A DNA stretch of 64,000 nt. Source: Saprospiraceae bacterium. Lineage in GTDB: Bacteria; Bacteroidota; Bacteroidia; Chitinophagales; Saprospiraceae. The notes below the pieces were generated by a model that was not told the DNA's origin, did not search any database, and saw only the letters and a list, made by a program, of their open reading frames with translations. Location of the stretch: the NCBI GenBank assembly GCA_016710625.1, contig JADJVK010000002.1, positions 124,001-188,000 of the forward strand, read 5' to 3'. Of this stretch, positions 37,097-46,145 are shown piece by piece (positions within the stretch are counted from its first letter, which is position 1; every line of letters begins with the position of its first letter). Made by a program: the position numbers and the translations under genes.

Positions 37097-37501
37097 CTAT
37101 TCATCAAAATCATCGAAGTAATTTTCTTTGAAGTCGTCAATTTCTCTACGATCTTTTTTGGTGGGTCTCCCAGCTCCACGATCTCTCATTTCTGCTCCAA
37201 ATTTCCCAATAAACCAATCATTGTATTTATTCAATTCCTCTTGTGGTGTATGGTCTTGGTAGCATTGCTGGGCAATGGGAGCAGCTACCCGCTTCTCTAT
37301 CACCTCTATAACTTTGAATTGGAAATTAAATCCATTTTTCTTTACAGTCACCAAATCACCTGCCTGAACATTACTGGCAGGTTTTGCATTCGATTGGTTA
37401 ATTTTTACTTTTCCACTCCTAACCTCATCGCTGGCTAAGGTTCTTGTTTTGTAAATTCTGACACTCCAAAGCCATTTATCTATTCTAGTTTTGATTGCCA
37501 C
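37097..37501 (-). CDS. S4-domain RNA-binding protein (Hsp15-like)
   Basis: 134 residues. The N-terminal S4 domain has TRIDKWLWSVRIYKTRTLASDEVRSGKVKIN, the family's RNA-binding pattern. The C-terminal tail is charged (RGAGRPTKKDRREIDDFKEN), typical of the Hsp15/YrfH-like ribosome-recycling proteins of Bacteroidota. The role is probably in handling stalled 50S subunits, by family inference. It is a single gene ending 7 nt after the convergent DUF6503 gene. Confidence 0.9.
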   Translation of the reverse strand: MAIKTRIDKWLWSVRIYKTRTLASDEVRSGKVKINQSNAKPASNVQAGDLVTVKKNGFNFQFKVIEVIEKRVAAPIAQQCYQDHTPQEELNKYNDWFIGKFGAEMRDRGAGRPTKKDRREIDDFKENYFDDFDE

Positions 37502-37556
37502 TGAGTATAGATTTTTTTAAAATGAATATTTTTTGAAAAGGATTTAGCTGATTATT

Positions 37557-39451
37557 TTACCCCATCGCTTCCAATGCTTCTTCCCATTCCGCCATTTTCA
37601 CATCCAATTCTTTTTTCAAATCATTGTATTCTTGCAAAATTTTAGTGTGGTTTGAATTTTCAAAAAAACCATCTTCAGCCATTACTTGTTCTTTCTTTTT
37701 TATTTCGTTCTCCAATTCTGCAATCTTTCTTTCAGCTTGTTGGATGCTCTTTTGAATAGCTTTGTTTTCAATATCGTTATTTTTCTTAACCTCATTATTT
37801 GCTGATGAAACTTTAGAGCTCATTTCCACATCTCTCATATTGTCCAAAGCTCGTTTTTCTAGGAAAGCATTGACATCCCCGATGTGGTCATACAAATGAT
37901 GATCTCTGAATTCTATAGTTCTAGTGGTCAAATCAGCTAAAAAATCTCTATCATGGGAAACAACTATCAACGAGCCATCATATTCCATTACCGCCTTTTT
38001 TAGCACCTCTTTGCTTTGATATCCAAGTGGTTAGTAGGCTCATCCAGAATTAGTAAATTGATTGGTCGTAGGAGCAAACAGGCCATCGCCAAACGAGCCC
38101 TTTCTCCTCCTGATAAAACGAAAACTTTTTTATCCACATCTTCACCACTGAACATAAATGAGCCCAAAATATTTCTCAATCTTGGTCGTAGCTCAGGCGG
38201 TGAGTTTTCTTCCATTGTTTCTAACAATGTTTTTTTAGGATCTAATGAATCTGCTTGATTCTGAGCATAATATCCAATCATAACATTGTGACCCAAAGTA
38301 ACATCCCCAGCTGTGGCAGGTTCTTTTCCTACTAAAATCTTTGCCAAAGTAGTTTTTCCTTGTCCGTTTTGTCCAACAAAAGCAACCCGATCGCCTCTGT
38401 CCATTTTGAAATCTACACCATCCAACACCAGCAAATTATCGTATTGCTTTTTCACATTTTGCCCTTCCACAACGATCTGTCCAGATCTTGGAGATGGCTG
38501 GAATTGCAATCTCATGGCACTAGTATCTTCATCGTCGATTTCAACTCTTTCCATCTTGTCCAATTGCTTTTGCATGGATTGAGCCATGGTCGTCTTAGAG
38601 GCTTTTGCCATAAATCGAGTAATCGTTCGCTCTTTTTGATTGATTACTTTTTGTTGATTATCAAAGGCATTTTGTTGCAATTCTCTTCTTTCTTTCCTCA
38701 TTTCCATTGCTTTGGTATAGTTTGCCTTGTAGTCAAAGACTTTTCCCAACTCAATCTCAATGGTTCTTTTTGTAATATTATCTAAGAATTGCTTATCATG
38801 TGAAATAATGATGATTGCTCCTGGATAGTTTTCCAAAAAGCTTTCCAACCAAATGATGGACTCGATGTCCAAGTGGTTTGTAGGCTCATCCAGCAACAAA
38901 TAATCTGGTTGTCTTAATAGCATTTTAGCCAATTCCACCCTCATTTGCCAACCACCACTAAATTCATCCGTTAATCGGTTCATATCGGATTGTTTAAATC
39001 CTAAACCAGCTAATATTTTGATGGCATCAGCCTCGGCAGTTGAACCACCCACCAAATGAACATGTTCGGATAAATCACCAATTTCTATCAAAAGGTCATG
39101 GTAGCTATCGCTTTCATAATCAGTTCGTTCTGCTAAAATATGGTTCAGCTCCTCTAGTCTTGCTTCCATCTGCTTAATCTCTTCGAAAGCAGACATCGCC
39201 TCTTCTAAAACTGTTTTCCCTTTTGGCAACAATAAATCTTGATGCAAAAAGGCTAAAGTTGAGTGAGTTGGTCGAGTGATATTTCCACTTTGTGGTTCTT
39301 CTGTTCCAGCAATTAATTTTAGCAAAGTTGATTTTCCAGCACCATTTCTACCCACCAAACCGACTTTGTCTCTTTGTCCAATTACTAAATTGATATTGTT
39401 TAAAACAATTCGATCTCCGTACTGAACGTAAATATTTGAAATTGAAATCAT
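37557..39451 (-). CDS. ABC-F family ATPase, single frameshift near 38011
   Basis: Two ATP-binding cassettes on one chain. The first has Walker A GRNGAGKSTLLK, signature LSGGW-like FSGGWQMRVEL and Walker B LLLDEPTNHLD; the second has Walker A GQNGQGKTTLAK, signature LSGGERARLAMA and LLILDEPTNHLDIK. A linker between them (KERRELQQNAFDNQQKVI...) is the ABC-F interdomain P-site-tRNA interaction motif. The chain breaks after LDIKAK: restoring one A to the run at 38010-38012 (T on the plus strand) continues into EVLKKAVMEYDGSLIVVSHDRDFL and a C-terminal coiled coil. ABC-F proteins act on ribosomes. The whole gene is ~630 codons; the break is probably a sequence error. Confidence 0.88.
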
Positions 39452-39541
39452 AATCTATTGAAATACAATTAAATGTATAATTTTTATATGAAATTATTAA
39501 AATTTGCTGCAAAAATACCTTTATAATTGGTAACGTACAAA

Positions 39542-39549
39542 TAACTTTG
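39542..39549 (+). promoter_or_regulatory. -7 promoter box (TAACTTTG)
   Basis: TAACTTTG fits TAnnTTTG, 18 nt before the RDD gene start. Confidence 0.4.
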
Positions 39550-39567
39550 TAAACAAATACAACAAAT

Positions 39568-40047
39568 ATGAATGGTTTTGATGATGATTTTGAGGAAATT
39601 GAGGTGAATAAACCTAAATTTAATTATGCTCCACTCTTAAAAAGAGGTTTGGCAATGGCAATTGATTTATTTATCTGTGCCTTTATTATTTCATTGTATT
39701 TGACTTCAACGGTTGAAGTAAAAGATGACCCAAAAGTAGTACAGGAGATGATAATGAAGAATGCTGGTTATTCGCAGGTTTACATGTATTTATTGTTTTT
39801 TCTTTATTTTATTTTACTTGAAAGTTCGAAATTACAAGCTTCTTTAGGAAAATTAATTTTAGGCATAAAAGTTACTGATTTAGAAGGTGGTAGATTGCAT
39901 CATACTCAGGTTGCGATGAGAACAATGGTTAAAATTTTGGCATTTAGCCCCATTTTTATTATTTTTTATTTACTAATTGTAAACGAAAAAAGACAATGTT
40001 TGCATGATGTTTGGGCAAAATCAATCGTTATTTTAAAGAATAAGTAG
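39568..40047 (+). CDS. RDD family membrane protein
   Basis: 159 residues with a short acidic N-terminus, then three hydrophobic helices. The RDD motif region is LLKRGLAMAIDLFICAFIIS (with R and D in the first helix), followed by ASLGKLILGIKVTDLEGG and the closing VNEKRQCLHDVWAKSIVI. The family is of uncertain function, sometimes implicated in ion transport. It is preceded by a TAACTTTG promoter box and followed by the TPR gene. Confidence 0.88.
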   Translation: MNGFDDDFEEIEVNKPKFNYAPLLKRGLAMAIDLFICAFIISLYLTSTVEVKDDPKVVQEMIMKNAGYSQVYMYLLFFLYFILLESSKLQASLGKLILGIKVTDLEGGRLHHTQVAMRTMVKILAFSPIFIIFYLLIVNEKRQCLHDVWAKSIVILKNK

Positions 40048-40143
40048 TATTTTTGTGTAGGAAAATATCAAATTACCATTAATTAACTATTTAAGGCATT
40101 TGTGAAGTCAATTGTTTTATTTGAATTAACATTAATAAATTTC

Positions 40144-41371
40144 ATGATTCAATACAAATTATTTAGCACTGTTTTATTGCTTTTATCTATTTCTATTCTT
40201 TCATTTGGGCAAAACTCATTTGAAAAAGATATGTATGAAGCCGCTCTGAAAGAATATAAAAATAAGAATTTTTCGAAAGCTCTTGCCAATTTAGAAGTTT
40301 TTCATCAGAATAATAATCCAAATAGCAAATCCAATATTTTAGCAGGGAAAACACATTTGATTTTAAAAATTATGAGCCTGCTAAGCAATTTCTGAATGCA
40401 GGAATCATAAAAGACCCAACATCTTACGATGGTTTGTACCATTTAGCATTGTGTGAGCAAGGATTGAATAATCATCATGAGGCAATAGTCTTGTTTGATA
40501 AAGTGATTTTTTTGAAAAAAGATTTTGTGGAAGCCTATAATCAAAAAGGATTTTCTTATGAAAACTCAATCAATTAGAACAATCCAAAGCAGCTTATGAT
40601 GCAGCAATCTTGCTAAAACCAACTGCTTCAAAATATTATTTCAACAAAGCAAATATCGAAATCAAGCTGAATCAACTCAGTTTTGCAATAGCAGATTTAA
40701 CAAAAACGATTGAATTAGACCCAAATTATGCAAAAGCTTATGCTTTGAGGGCGAATGCAAAAATGGCATTAAACGACAAGGTGGGTGCGATAAAAGATTT
40801 GGATATCGCTGCAAATAACAATCCAGCCGATTTGTCTTTCAGAATCAATAAAGGAAAGTTGCAATTGGACCTTGGAAATGCAAAAAAAGCAATAGAAGAT
40901 TTCGATGCGGTGTTACAAATTGACCCAAATAATATAGATGCTTTGGTTTATAAAGCGGTTGCTTTCTCCAAAATTGGGGAATCTGATAACGCCATTGCAC
41001 AATTTTCTAAAGCTGAAAAAATACAAAAATCGAATACACTGATTTATTTGAATCGTGGAAATGTGTATATGGAAATGGGAAAGTACGGTAAGGCAAAAGA
41101 CGATTATTTGTCAGCGATCCAATTGGATAAAAATTTTACGGAAGCTTATTACAATTTGGCTAGAGCAAAAATAAAAATGGATGACTTTTCCAGTGCAATC
41201 AAAGATGTGGATAAAGCGATTGCTTTGGATCCGAAGATGGGTAGTGCCTATTTGGTGAGAGGGTTTATCAAAATCAAACAAAAGGATGCCTCAGCTTGCT
41301 CAGATTTGAGTAAGGCAGGTGAGTTCGGCGAATCCACTGCCTACGATTTGATTAAAGAATATTGTAAGTAA
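40144..41371 (+). pseudogene. Periplasmic tetratricopeptide-repeat protein, two frameshifts
   Basis: The ATG at 40144 starts a signal peptide (MIQYKLFSTVLLLLSISILSFGQ). Reading stops at 40393-40395, but adding one A to the run at 40365-40369 continues NYEPAKQFLNAGIIKDPTSYDGLYHLALCEQG. A second added A in the run at 40561-40564 joins FSYEKLNQLEQSKAAYDAAILLKP to the long open frame from 40610. The result is ~410 residues with about ten TPR units of 34 residues (for example ADLTKTIELDPNYAKAYALRANAKM). TPRs mediate protein binding. Both lesions are lost A bases in homopolymers, which suggests sequence error rather than decay. The 3' end lies 1 nt from the convergent LA_2272-like gene. Confidence 0.85.
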
Positions 41372-41372
41372 G

Positions 41373-42389
41373 CTATAATTTCACGGTGAATCCTAAATTG
41401 AAACCAGCCCAAATTGTTATTTTTCTTTGTTCGTTTACATTATTATAAATCGAATATGGAATTGGGAGTGATCCAAAAGTGTTTTCTATCTTCAACTTTG
41501 AAATATAGACATTTATGGAAGGACCTAAAATAAAAGATAGGTTTTTGGTCAGATTATATTGATAACTAAAATCTATTTTGTTCAATAAATTAAGATCTGC
41601 ATCGAAATTCTGTTTGAAAACTATCTGATTTGTCGAAATATCTATCGTAAATGATTGTTTATTAGTCTGATATATTTTGCTACCCATTCCAATTCCATAG
41701 CTAATAACATTAGCGTTTTTGAAATTAGTCATACCAATTTTAAAAATGGTATATAGTGTATTCACCCCCATTTTATAATTTAGATTGGAATAAACAGTTT
41801 CCCCACCCATCAATTCTAACTCAAACAACCCATTCTTAACTATACTAAACAATCCTATTGGTAGGGCATTTTCACTATTTTCGCAATAATTAATTACGCC
41901 AATTTGAACTCCTTTTAATTTTTTTGCATAGTTGAAGACACCAATTTGACTACCATTCATTTTGTCTGTTGCAATGTTTACAGTAGATAATTGTAATCCT
42001 TTTGCTGATTTTTGAGCATAATTTGCTACGCCAGCCACAAAAATTCCTTTAGAAGAATCCAGACATATATTATTTACTCCTGCAACGATAACGCCATCTG
42101 TAAAACTTTCATTATAGTTCGTAACACCTGATACCTGGCAGCCTCTCACTTTTTGTTTGCAAAAATTTAAGATAGAGCCCAACTCAAAACCATCAACTCC
42201 ACCATTGAGCCCATATAAAATATTGAAAGAATATTTATTTGTAAAATTGGTCGATTGAATTCCATTTGTACCCAGAGGGTAACCAAAGGTGACTTGAAAG
42301 TCTTTTTGTTGTTGCGATGACTTTTCTTGAGAGAATGAATTTTGCAGTAAGATGAAAAACCATATGCAGCCCAAAACTATATTTTTCAT
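41373..42389 (-). CDS. LA_2272-like surface-repeat protein
   Basis: 338 residues with a signal peptide ending NSFSQ. The central part (~residues 65-185) is a string of short repeats with the core G-[VL]-x-[VI]-[AG]-x-x-N-Y (VIVAGVNN, GIFVAGVANYAQKSAKGLQLSTVN, GSQIGVFNYAKKLKGVQIGVINY), as in the LA_2272 surface repeat family, which probably folds as a beta-helix. The C-terminal ~140 residues look like outer-membrane strands and end LGFTVKL. Function unknown. It overlaps the upstream DoxX gene by 4 nt (ATGA), which implies translational coupling. Confidence 0.75.
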   Translation of the reverse strand: MKNIVLGCIWFFILLQNSFSQEKSSQQQKDFQVTFGYPLGTNGIQSTNFTNKYSFNILYGLNGGVDGFELGSILNFCKQKVRGCQVSGVTNYNESFTDGVIVAGVNNICLDSSKGIFVAGVANYAQKSAKGLQLSTVNIATDKMNGSQIGVFNYAKKLKGVQIGVINYCENSENALPIGLFSIVKNGLFELELMGGETVYSNLNYKMGVNTLYTIFKIGMTNFKNANVISYGIGMGSKIYQTNKQSFTIDISTNQIVFKQNFDADLNLLNKIDFSYQYNLTKNLSFILGPSINVYISKLKIENTFGSLPIPYSIYNNVNEQRKITIWAGFNLGFTVKL

Positions 42390-42796
42390 TTCGGTTGAGA
42401 TTTATAACTATTGAGTAAAACATGAAGAAAGCAAGCAATAAGTAAAACATTGTATTCGATACCATTTCTTCCGCCTCCAACTACATACCATCCATCTTTC
42501 AGATGGACCATAAAGATTCCAATTATTAACACCAATAGCGTAAATAGAATTGGAATAATTAAAAATCGATTGATTATCAGGCAAATAGCCGTTACTATAT
42601 GAGAGATTTTAATTAAGTAAGCCAAAAAGACACCAAAGGGAGCAAAACCAACTTTATTCAGATACAAATCTCCAAAGTTTTTTATGTCCCCACTGGTAAA
42701 ACTCGGGATACTATGTGCTAACATAATGATTACCAATGTATATCTCAATATTTTATCTGGCAAGTTGCTGGGCTTTATCCAATTATTTGTTTGCAT
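42386..42796 (-). CDS. DoxX-like small membrane protein
   Basis: About 136 residues from the ATG at 42796 (a GTG two codons upstream is possible). Four hydrophobic helices are visible, with the family segment GWYVVGGGRNGIEYNVLLI before the last helix. DoxX-like proteins are quinone- or redox-related membrane subunits with unclear roles. It is between the Crp/Fnr gene (61 nt upstream) and the LA_2272-like gene, which it overlaps by 4 nt; the three probably form one operon, so the regulator may control its neighbours. Confidence 0.82.
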   Translation of the reverse strand: MQTNNWIKPSNLPDKILRYTLVIIMLAHSIPSFTSGDIKNFGDLYLNKVGFAPFGVFLAYLIKISHIVTAICLIINRFLIIPILFTLLVLIIGIFMVHLKDGWYVVGGGRNGIEYNVLLIACFLHVLLNSYKSQPK

Positions 42797-42857
42797 AATC
42801 ACAATTTTTTTACAAAGAAACGCCTTTCCTTTCTCAAAAAAATTGTACTAGTACTAT

Positions 42858-43430
42858 TTATGCAAACCGTTTTCTACTTCTTATTCGGCTTAAATAACTA
42901 GGGGTGATATTGAGGTAGGATGCCAAATATTTCAAAGGGATTTTTTGGATAAAAGATACATATTTACTCGAAAAATGATGATATCTTTTTGTAGCCGTTA
43001 ATGATTGTCTTGTTTCCATTGCTTCTTCAAGTGCTAAAACTCTATTTTGAAAAAGTATCCTAAAATATTTTTCTAACTTGGGCACTTGGTCGAACATTTT
43101 TACATAATTTTCCTTATTTAATTTCAAAACCATTGAGTTTTCAAGTGTTTGTATATAATAGGTTGATGGAATTTGCTTTTGAAAACTCAAAATATTTCCT
43201 GTCCACCACCCATCAAAAAAGAACATGGAAGTGTGTTCTTCACCAGAATCTCCAATATAATAAGATCTAGCCATTCCATCCATTATGAAATATTCATACT
43301 TGCAAACAGCTCCTTCTATCAATAAAAAATCATTTTTTTCATAGGAAACCAATTCGAAAAGTCCAAATAAAATTGCCTTTTCAGTTTCGGTTAAAACGAC
43401 TATTTTTTCAATGGAATTAAATAATAGCAT
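42858..43430 (-). CDS. Crp/Fnr-family transcriptional regulator
   Basis: 190 residues. The N-terminal cyclic-nucleotide-binding-like beta-roll spans ~residues 20-115 (FLLIEGAVCKYEYFIMDGMARSYY). The C-terminal part is a short helix-turn-helix (IPLKYLASYLNITPSYLSRIRSRKRFA) of the Bacteroidota type, ending in a few basic residues. No cysteine cluster like that of Fnr is seen. The effector is unknown. It is upstream of, and in the same direction as, the DoxX and LA_2272-like genes. Confidence 0.9.
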   Translation of the reverse strand: MLLFNSIEKIVVLTETEKAILFGLFELVSYEKNDFLLIEGAVCKYEYFIMDGMARSYYIGDSGEEHTSMFFFDGWWTGNILSFQKQIPSTYYIQTLENSMVLKLNKENYVKMFDQVPKLEKYFRILFQNRVLALEEAMETRQSLTATKRYHHFSSKYVSFIQKIPLKYLASYLNITPSYLSRIRSRKRFA

Positions 43431-43550
43431 TCTTGATATTTGTAATTTATAATTATTAGCATTCTGAATTTTCTACTAAAGCTAGTAAAAACAGCTATTT
43501 TTTAAAGATAGCTATTAATTTTATTATTAAAATAATATTTTCTAAATTAT

Positions 43551-43558
43551 TACCTTTG
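43551..43558 (+). promoter_or_regulatory. -7 promoter box (TACCTTTG) for kbl-hflX
   Basis: TACCTTTG fits TAnnTTTG, 65 nt upstream of the ATG chosen for kbl at 43624. Confidence 0.4.
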
Positions 43559-43623
43559 CTCTAGCTCATCAAATGATATTTGTTGATTTTGATGAAAAAT
43601 GTTTTAATCTTAAATTTTTTTAT

Positions 43624-44814
43624 ATGTTCAAAAATGTAAGTGCTTCTATTCAGCAGGAATTAGATGATTTGAAAAATGCTGGTCTTTACAAACAGGAGAG
43701 AATCATTACAACTCCTCAATCTGCTAGTATAAAAACTACTGCTGGTGGGGAAGTGTTGAACTTTTGTGCTAATAATTATTTAGGATTATCTTCTCATCCA
43801 GAGGTGGTGAAAGCAGCGAAAGAAACGATCGATACCCATGGCTATGGGATGTCGTCTGTTCGTTTCATTTGTGGCACACAGGATATTCATAAGGAGCTGG
43901 AAAAGAAAACTGCAGCGTTTTTGGGTGCGGAAGATTGCATTCTGTATGCAGCTGCTTTTGATGCCAATGGTGGTATTTTCGAGCCACTTTTGCAAGAGCA
44001 AGATGCCATTATTTCTGATGAATTGAATCATGCTTCCATCATAGATGGCATCAGATTGTGTAAAGCACAGCGGTTCCGTTATAAAAATAATGATATGGCG
44101 GATTTGGAAGAGAAATTGAAGGAAGCAGCTGGTGCAAGAAGAAGATTAATAGCTACAGATGGAGTCTTTTCTATGGATGGATACATTGCAAAATTGGATC
44201 AAATTTGTGATTTAGCAGATAAATATGATGCTATGGTGATGGTGGATGAGTGCCATGCAACGGGCTTTTTGGGAAAAACGGGAAGAGGCTCCATTGAGCA
44301 CTGCAACGTGATTGGTCGAGTGGATATCATTACTGGAACCTATGGAAAAGCCTTGGGAGGTGCATCTGGAGGATTTACGGCAGCTAGAAAAGAAATTGTG
44401 GATTTATTGCGTCAAAAATCGAGACCTTATTTGTTTTCGAACACTTTAGCACCATCGATCGTAGGGGCAAGCATCAAAGTTTTGGATATGTTGAGTGCTT
44501 CCACCCATTTGAGGGATAAACTTGAAGCAAATACTGTTCAGTTCAGAAAAGGAATGAAAGCAGCAGGTTTTGATATTTTGGAAGGCGTTCACCCCATTAC
44601 CCCAGTGATGTTGTATGATGCCCCTTTGGCACAGCAATTTGCATCCAAACTTTTGGAGGAAGGGATTTATGTAATAGGTTTTTTCTTCCCAGTAGTTCCG
44701 AAAGGAAAGGCGAGAATTAGGGTTCAAATTTCAGCTGGTCATGAGCCAGAACACATCGAAAAAGCTATAGCAGCTTTCACCAAAGTTGGGAAAGAATTAG
44801 GAGTGATTAAATAA
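43624..44814 (+). CDS. kbl: Glycine C-acetyltransferase (2-amino-3-ketobutyrate CoA ligase)
   Basis: 396 residues from the ATG at 43624, which begins MFKNVSASIQQELDDLKNAGLY as in the family; an in-frame ATG at 43573 would add a leader that is not conserved. PLP-dependent alpha-oxoamine synthase features are CANNYLGLSSHPEV, GYGMSSVRFICGTQDIH, the DECHATG motif and the PLP lysine in TGTYGKALGGASGG. The enzyme converts glycine and acetyl-CoA to 2-amino-3-oxobutyrate and the reverse, in threonine catabolism. hflX follows after 5 nt. Confidence 0.94.
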   Translation: MFKNVSASIQQELDDLKNAGLYKQERIITTPQSASIKTTAGGEVLNFCANNYLGLSSHPEVVKAAKETIDTHGYGMSSVRFICGTQDIHKELEKKTAAFLGAEDCILYAAAFDANGGIFEPLLQEQDAIISDELNHASIIDGIRLCKAQRFRYKNNDMADLEEKLKEAAGARRRLIATDGVFSMDGYIAKLDQICDLADKYDAMVMVDECHATGFLGKTGRGSIEHCNVIGRVDIITGTYGKALGGASGGFTAARKEIVDLLRQKSRPYLFSNTLAPSIVGASIKVLDMLSASTHLRDKLEANTVQFRKGMKAAGFDILEGVHPITPVMLYDAPLAQQFASKLLEEGIYVIGFFFPVVPKGKARIRVQISAGHEPEHIEKAIAAFTKVGKELGVIK

Positions 44815-44819
44815 AAAAT

Positions 44820-46037
44820 ATGTCGAATAAAGAGTGGAATTTAGGAGAGAAAAGTAAGCCGAAATTAGTTAAGGAACTGGAAGAAGCTATTTTAGTTGGG
44901 TTGATCACACAATATCAATCGGAAGAAAAAGTAAATGAATATTTGGCTGAATTGGAGTTTTTGGCATATACTGCAGGAGCGAAAACAGTAAAAAAATACG
45001 TCCAAAAACTAACCCAACCTGATAGTAGAACCTTTATCGGAAAAGGAAAGTTAGAAGAAATTGCAACCTATATCGAATTGCACGAAAATATCACATTAGT
45101 CATCTTTGATGATGATTTGAGTGGGAAACAAGTGAATCATATCGAAGAAGCCCTCAAAGTAAAAATTGTGGATCGGAGTACTTTGATTTTAGATATTTTT
45201 GCAGATAGAGCCCAGACAGCACAAGCTAAAACTCAGGTAGAACTTGCCCAATTACAATATATGTTGCCTAGATTGAGAGGTATGTGGTCGCATTTGGAAA
45301 GGCAACGTGGAGGTATTGGAATGAGAGGTCCTGGGGAAAAAGAGATAGAGACAGATAGACGTATCGTCAGAGATAAAATTGCTTTGCTTAAAAAAGATTT
45401 AGAAGTAATTGATCGTCAAAATATTACAAGAAGAAAACACCGAGATGAGCTAATAAGAGTTGCTTTGGTTGGTTATACCAATGTAGGTAAATCTACCATC
45501 ATGAACTTATTGAGCAAGTCTGATGTATTTGCAGAAAATAAATTGTTTGCAACTTTGGATACCACTGTGAGAAAGGTTGTCTTCGGAGCAATGCCTTTCC
45601 TTTTGTCAGATACTGTTGGATTTATCCGCAAGTTGCCACATCATTTGATTGAGAGTTTCAAGTCCACTTTGGATGAAGTGAAGGAAAGCGATTTGTTGCT
45701 TCACGTTATTGATTTATCGCATCCACAATATGAAGATCATATCCGAACCGTCCACCAAACATTGAAGGATTTGGAGTGTATGGACAAGCCAATGCTCATG
45801 GTTTTCAATAAATACGATGCTTACAAAAAACTACATTTTGACGATTTAGTGGACGAGGAAACAAGACAAGAGATTGAGAATGAGCTCCGAACAAAGTTGA
45901 AAAACAACTACGAACACGACAATGTCTTCATTTCAGCTATTACAAAAGAAAATATAGATATTTTAAGGACTCAATTGACAGAATTAATACAACAACTTTA
46001 TTTGGTCAGGTATCCATATCGCAAAAGGGAGTGGTAG
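44820..46037 (+). CDS. hflX: GTPase HflX
   Basis: 405 residues. The N-terminal HflX domain has TFIGKGKLEEI, ILDIFADRAQTAQAKTQVELAQL and RLRGMWSHLERQRGGIGMRGPGE, an unmistakable signature. The G domain has Walker A VALVGYTNVGKST, G3 DTVGFIRKLPH and NKYD. HflX splits or rescues stalled ribosomes, especially under heat stress. It follows kbl at 5 nt and may be translated in the same transcript. The C-terminus is the usual short tail (VRYPYRKREW). Confidence 0.95.
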   Translation: MSNKEWNLGEKSKPKLVKELEEAILVGLITQYQSEEKVNEYLAELEFLAYTAGAKTVKKYVQKLTQPDSRTFIGKGKLEEIATYIELHENITLVIFDDDLSGKQVNHIEEALKVKIVDRSTLILDIFADRAQTAQAKTQVELAQLQYMLPRLRGMWSHLERQRGGIGMRGPGEKEIETDRRIVRDKIALLKKDLEVIDRQNITRRKHRDELIRVALVGYTNVGKSTIMNLLSKSDVFAENKLFATLDTTVRKVVFGAMPFLLSDTVGFIRKLPHHLIESFKSTLDEVKESDLLLHVIDLSHPQYEDHIRTVHQTLKDLECMDKPMLMVFNKYDAYKKLHFDDLVDEETRQEIENELRTKLKNNYEHDNVFISAITKENIDILRTQLTELIQQLYLVRYPYRKREW

Positions 46038-46145
46038 TTTTTGGGGATAAATTAGAAAAAAATTCATGAAATGTCACTTTTGACAATACAGGTATATTTT
46101 TTTATAATAATTTGATTAACTTTACTTTTATCAAAATCAATTATT

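Noticed and set aside
38016..38785. Plus-strand reading frames opposite the ABC-F gene
   Set aside because: Shadows of the ABC-F coding sequence; no recognisable protein.
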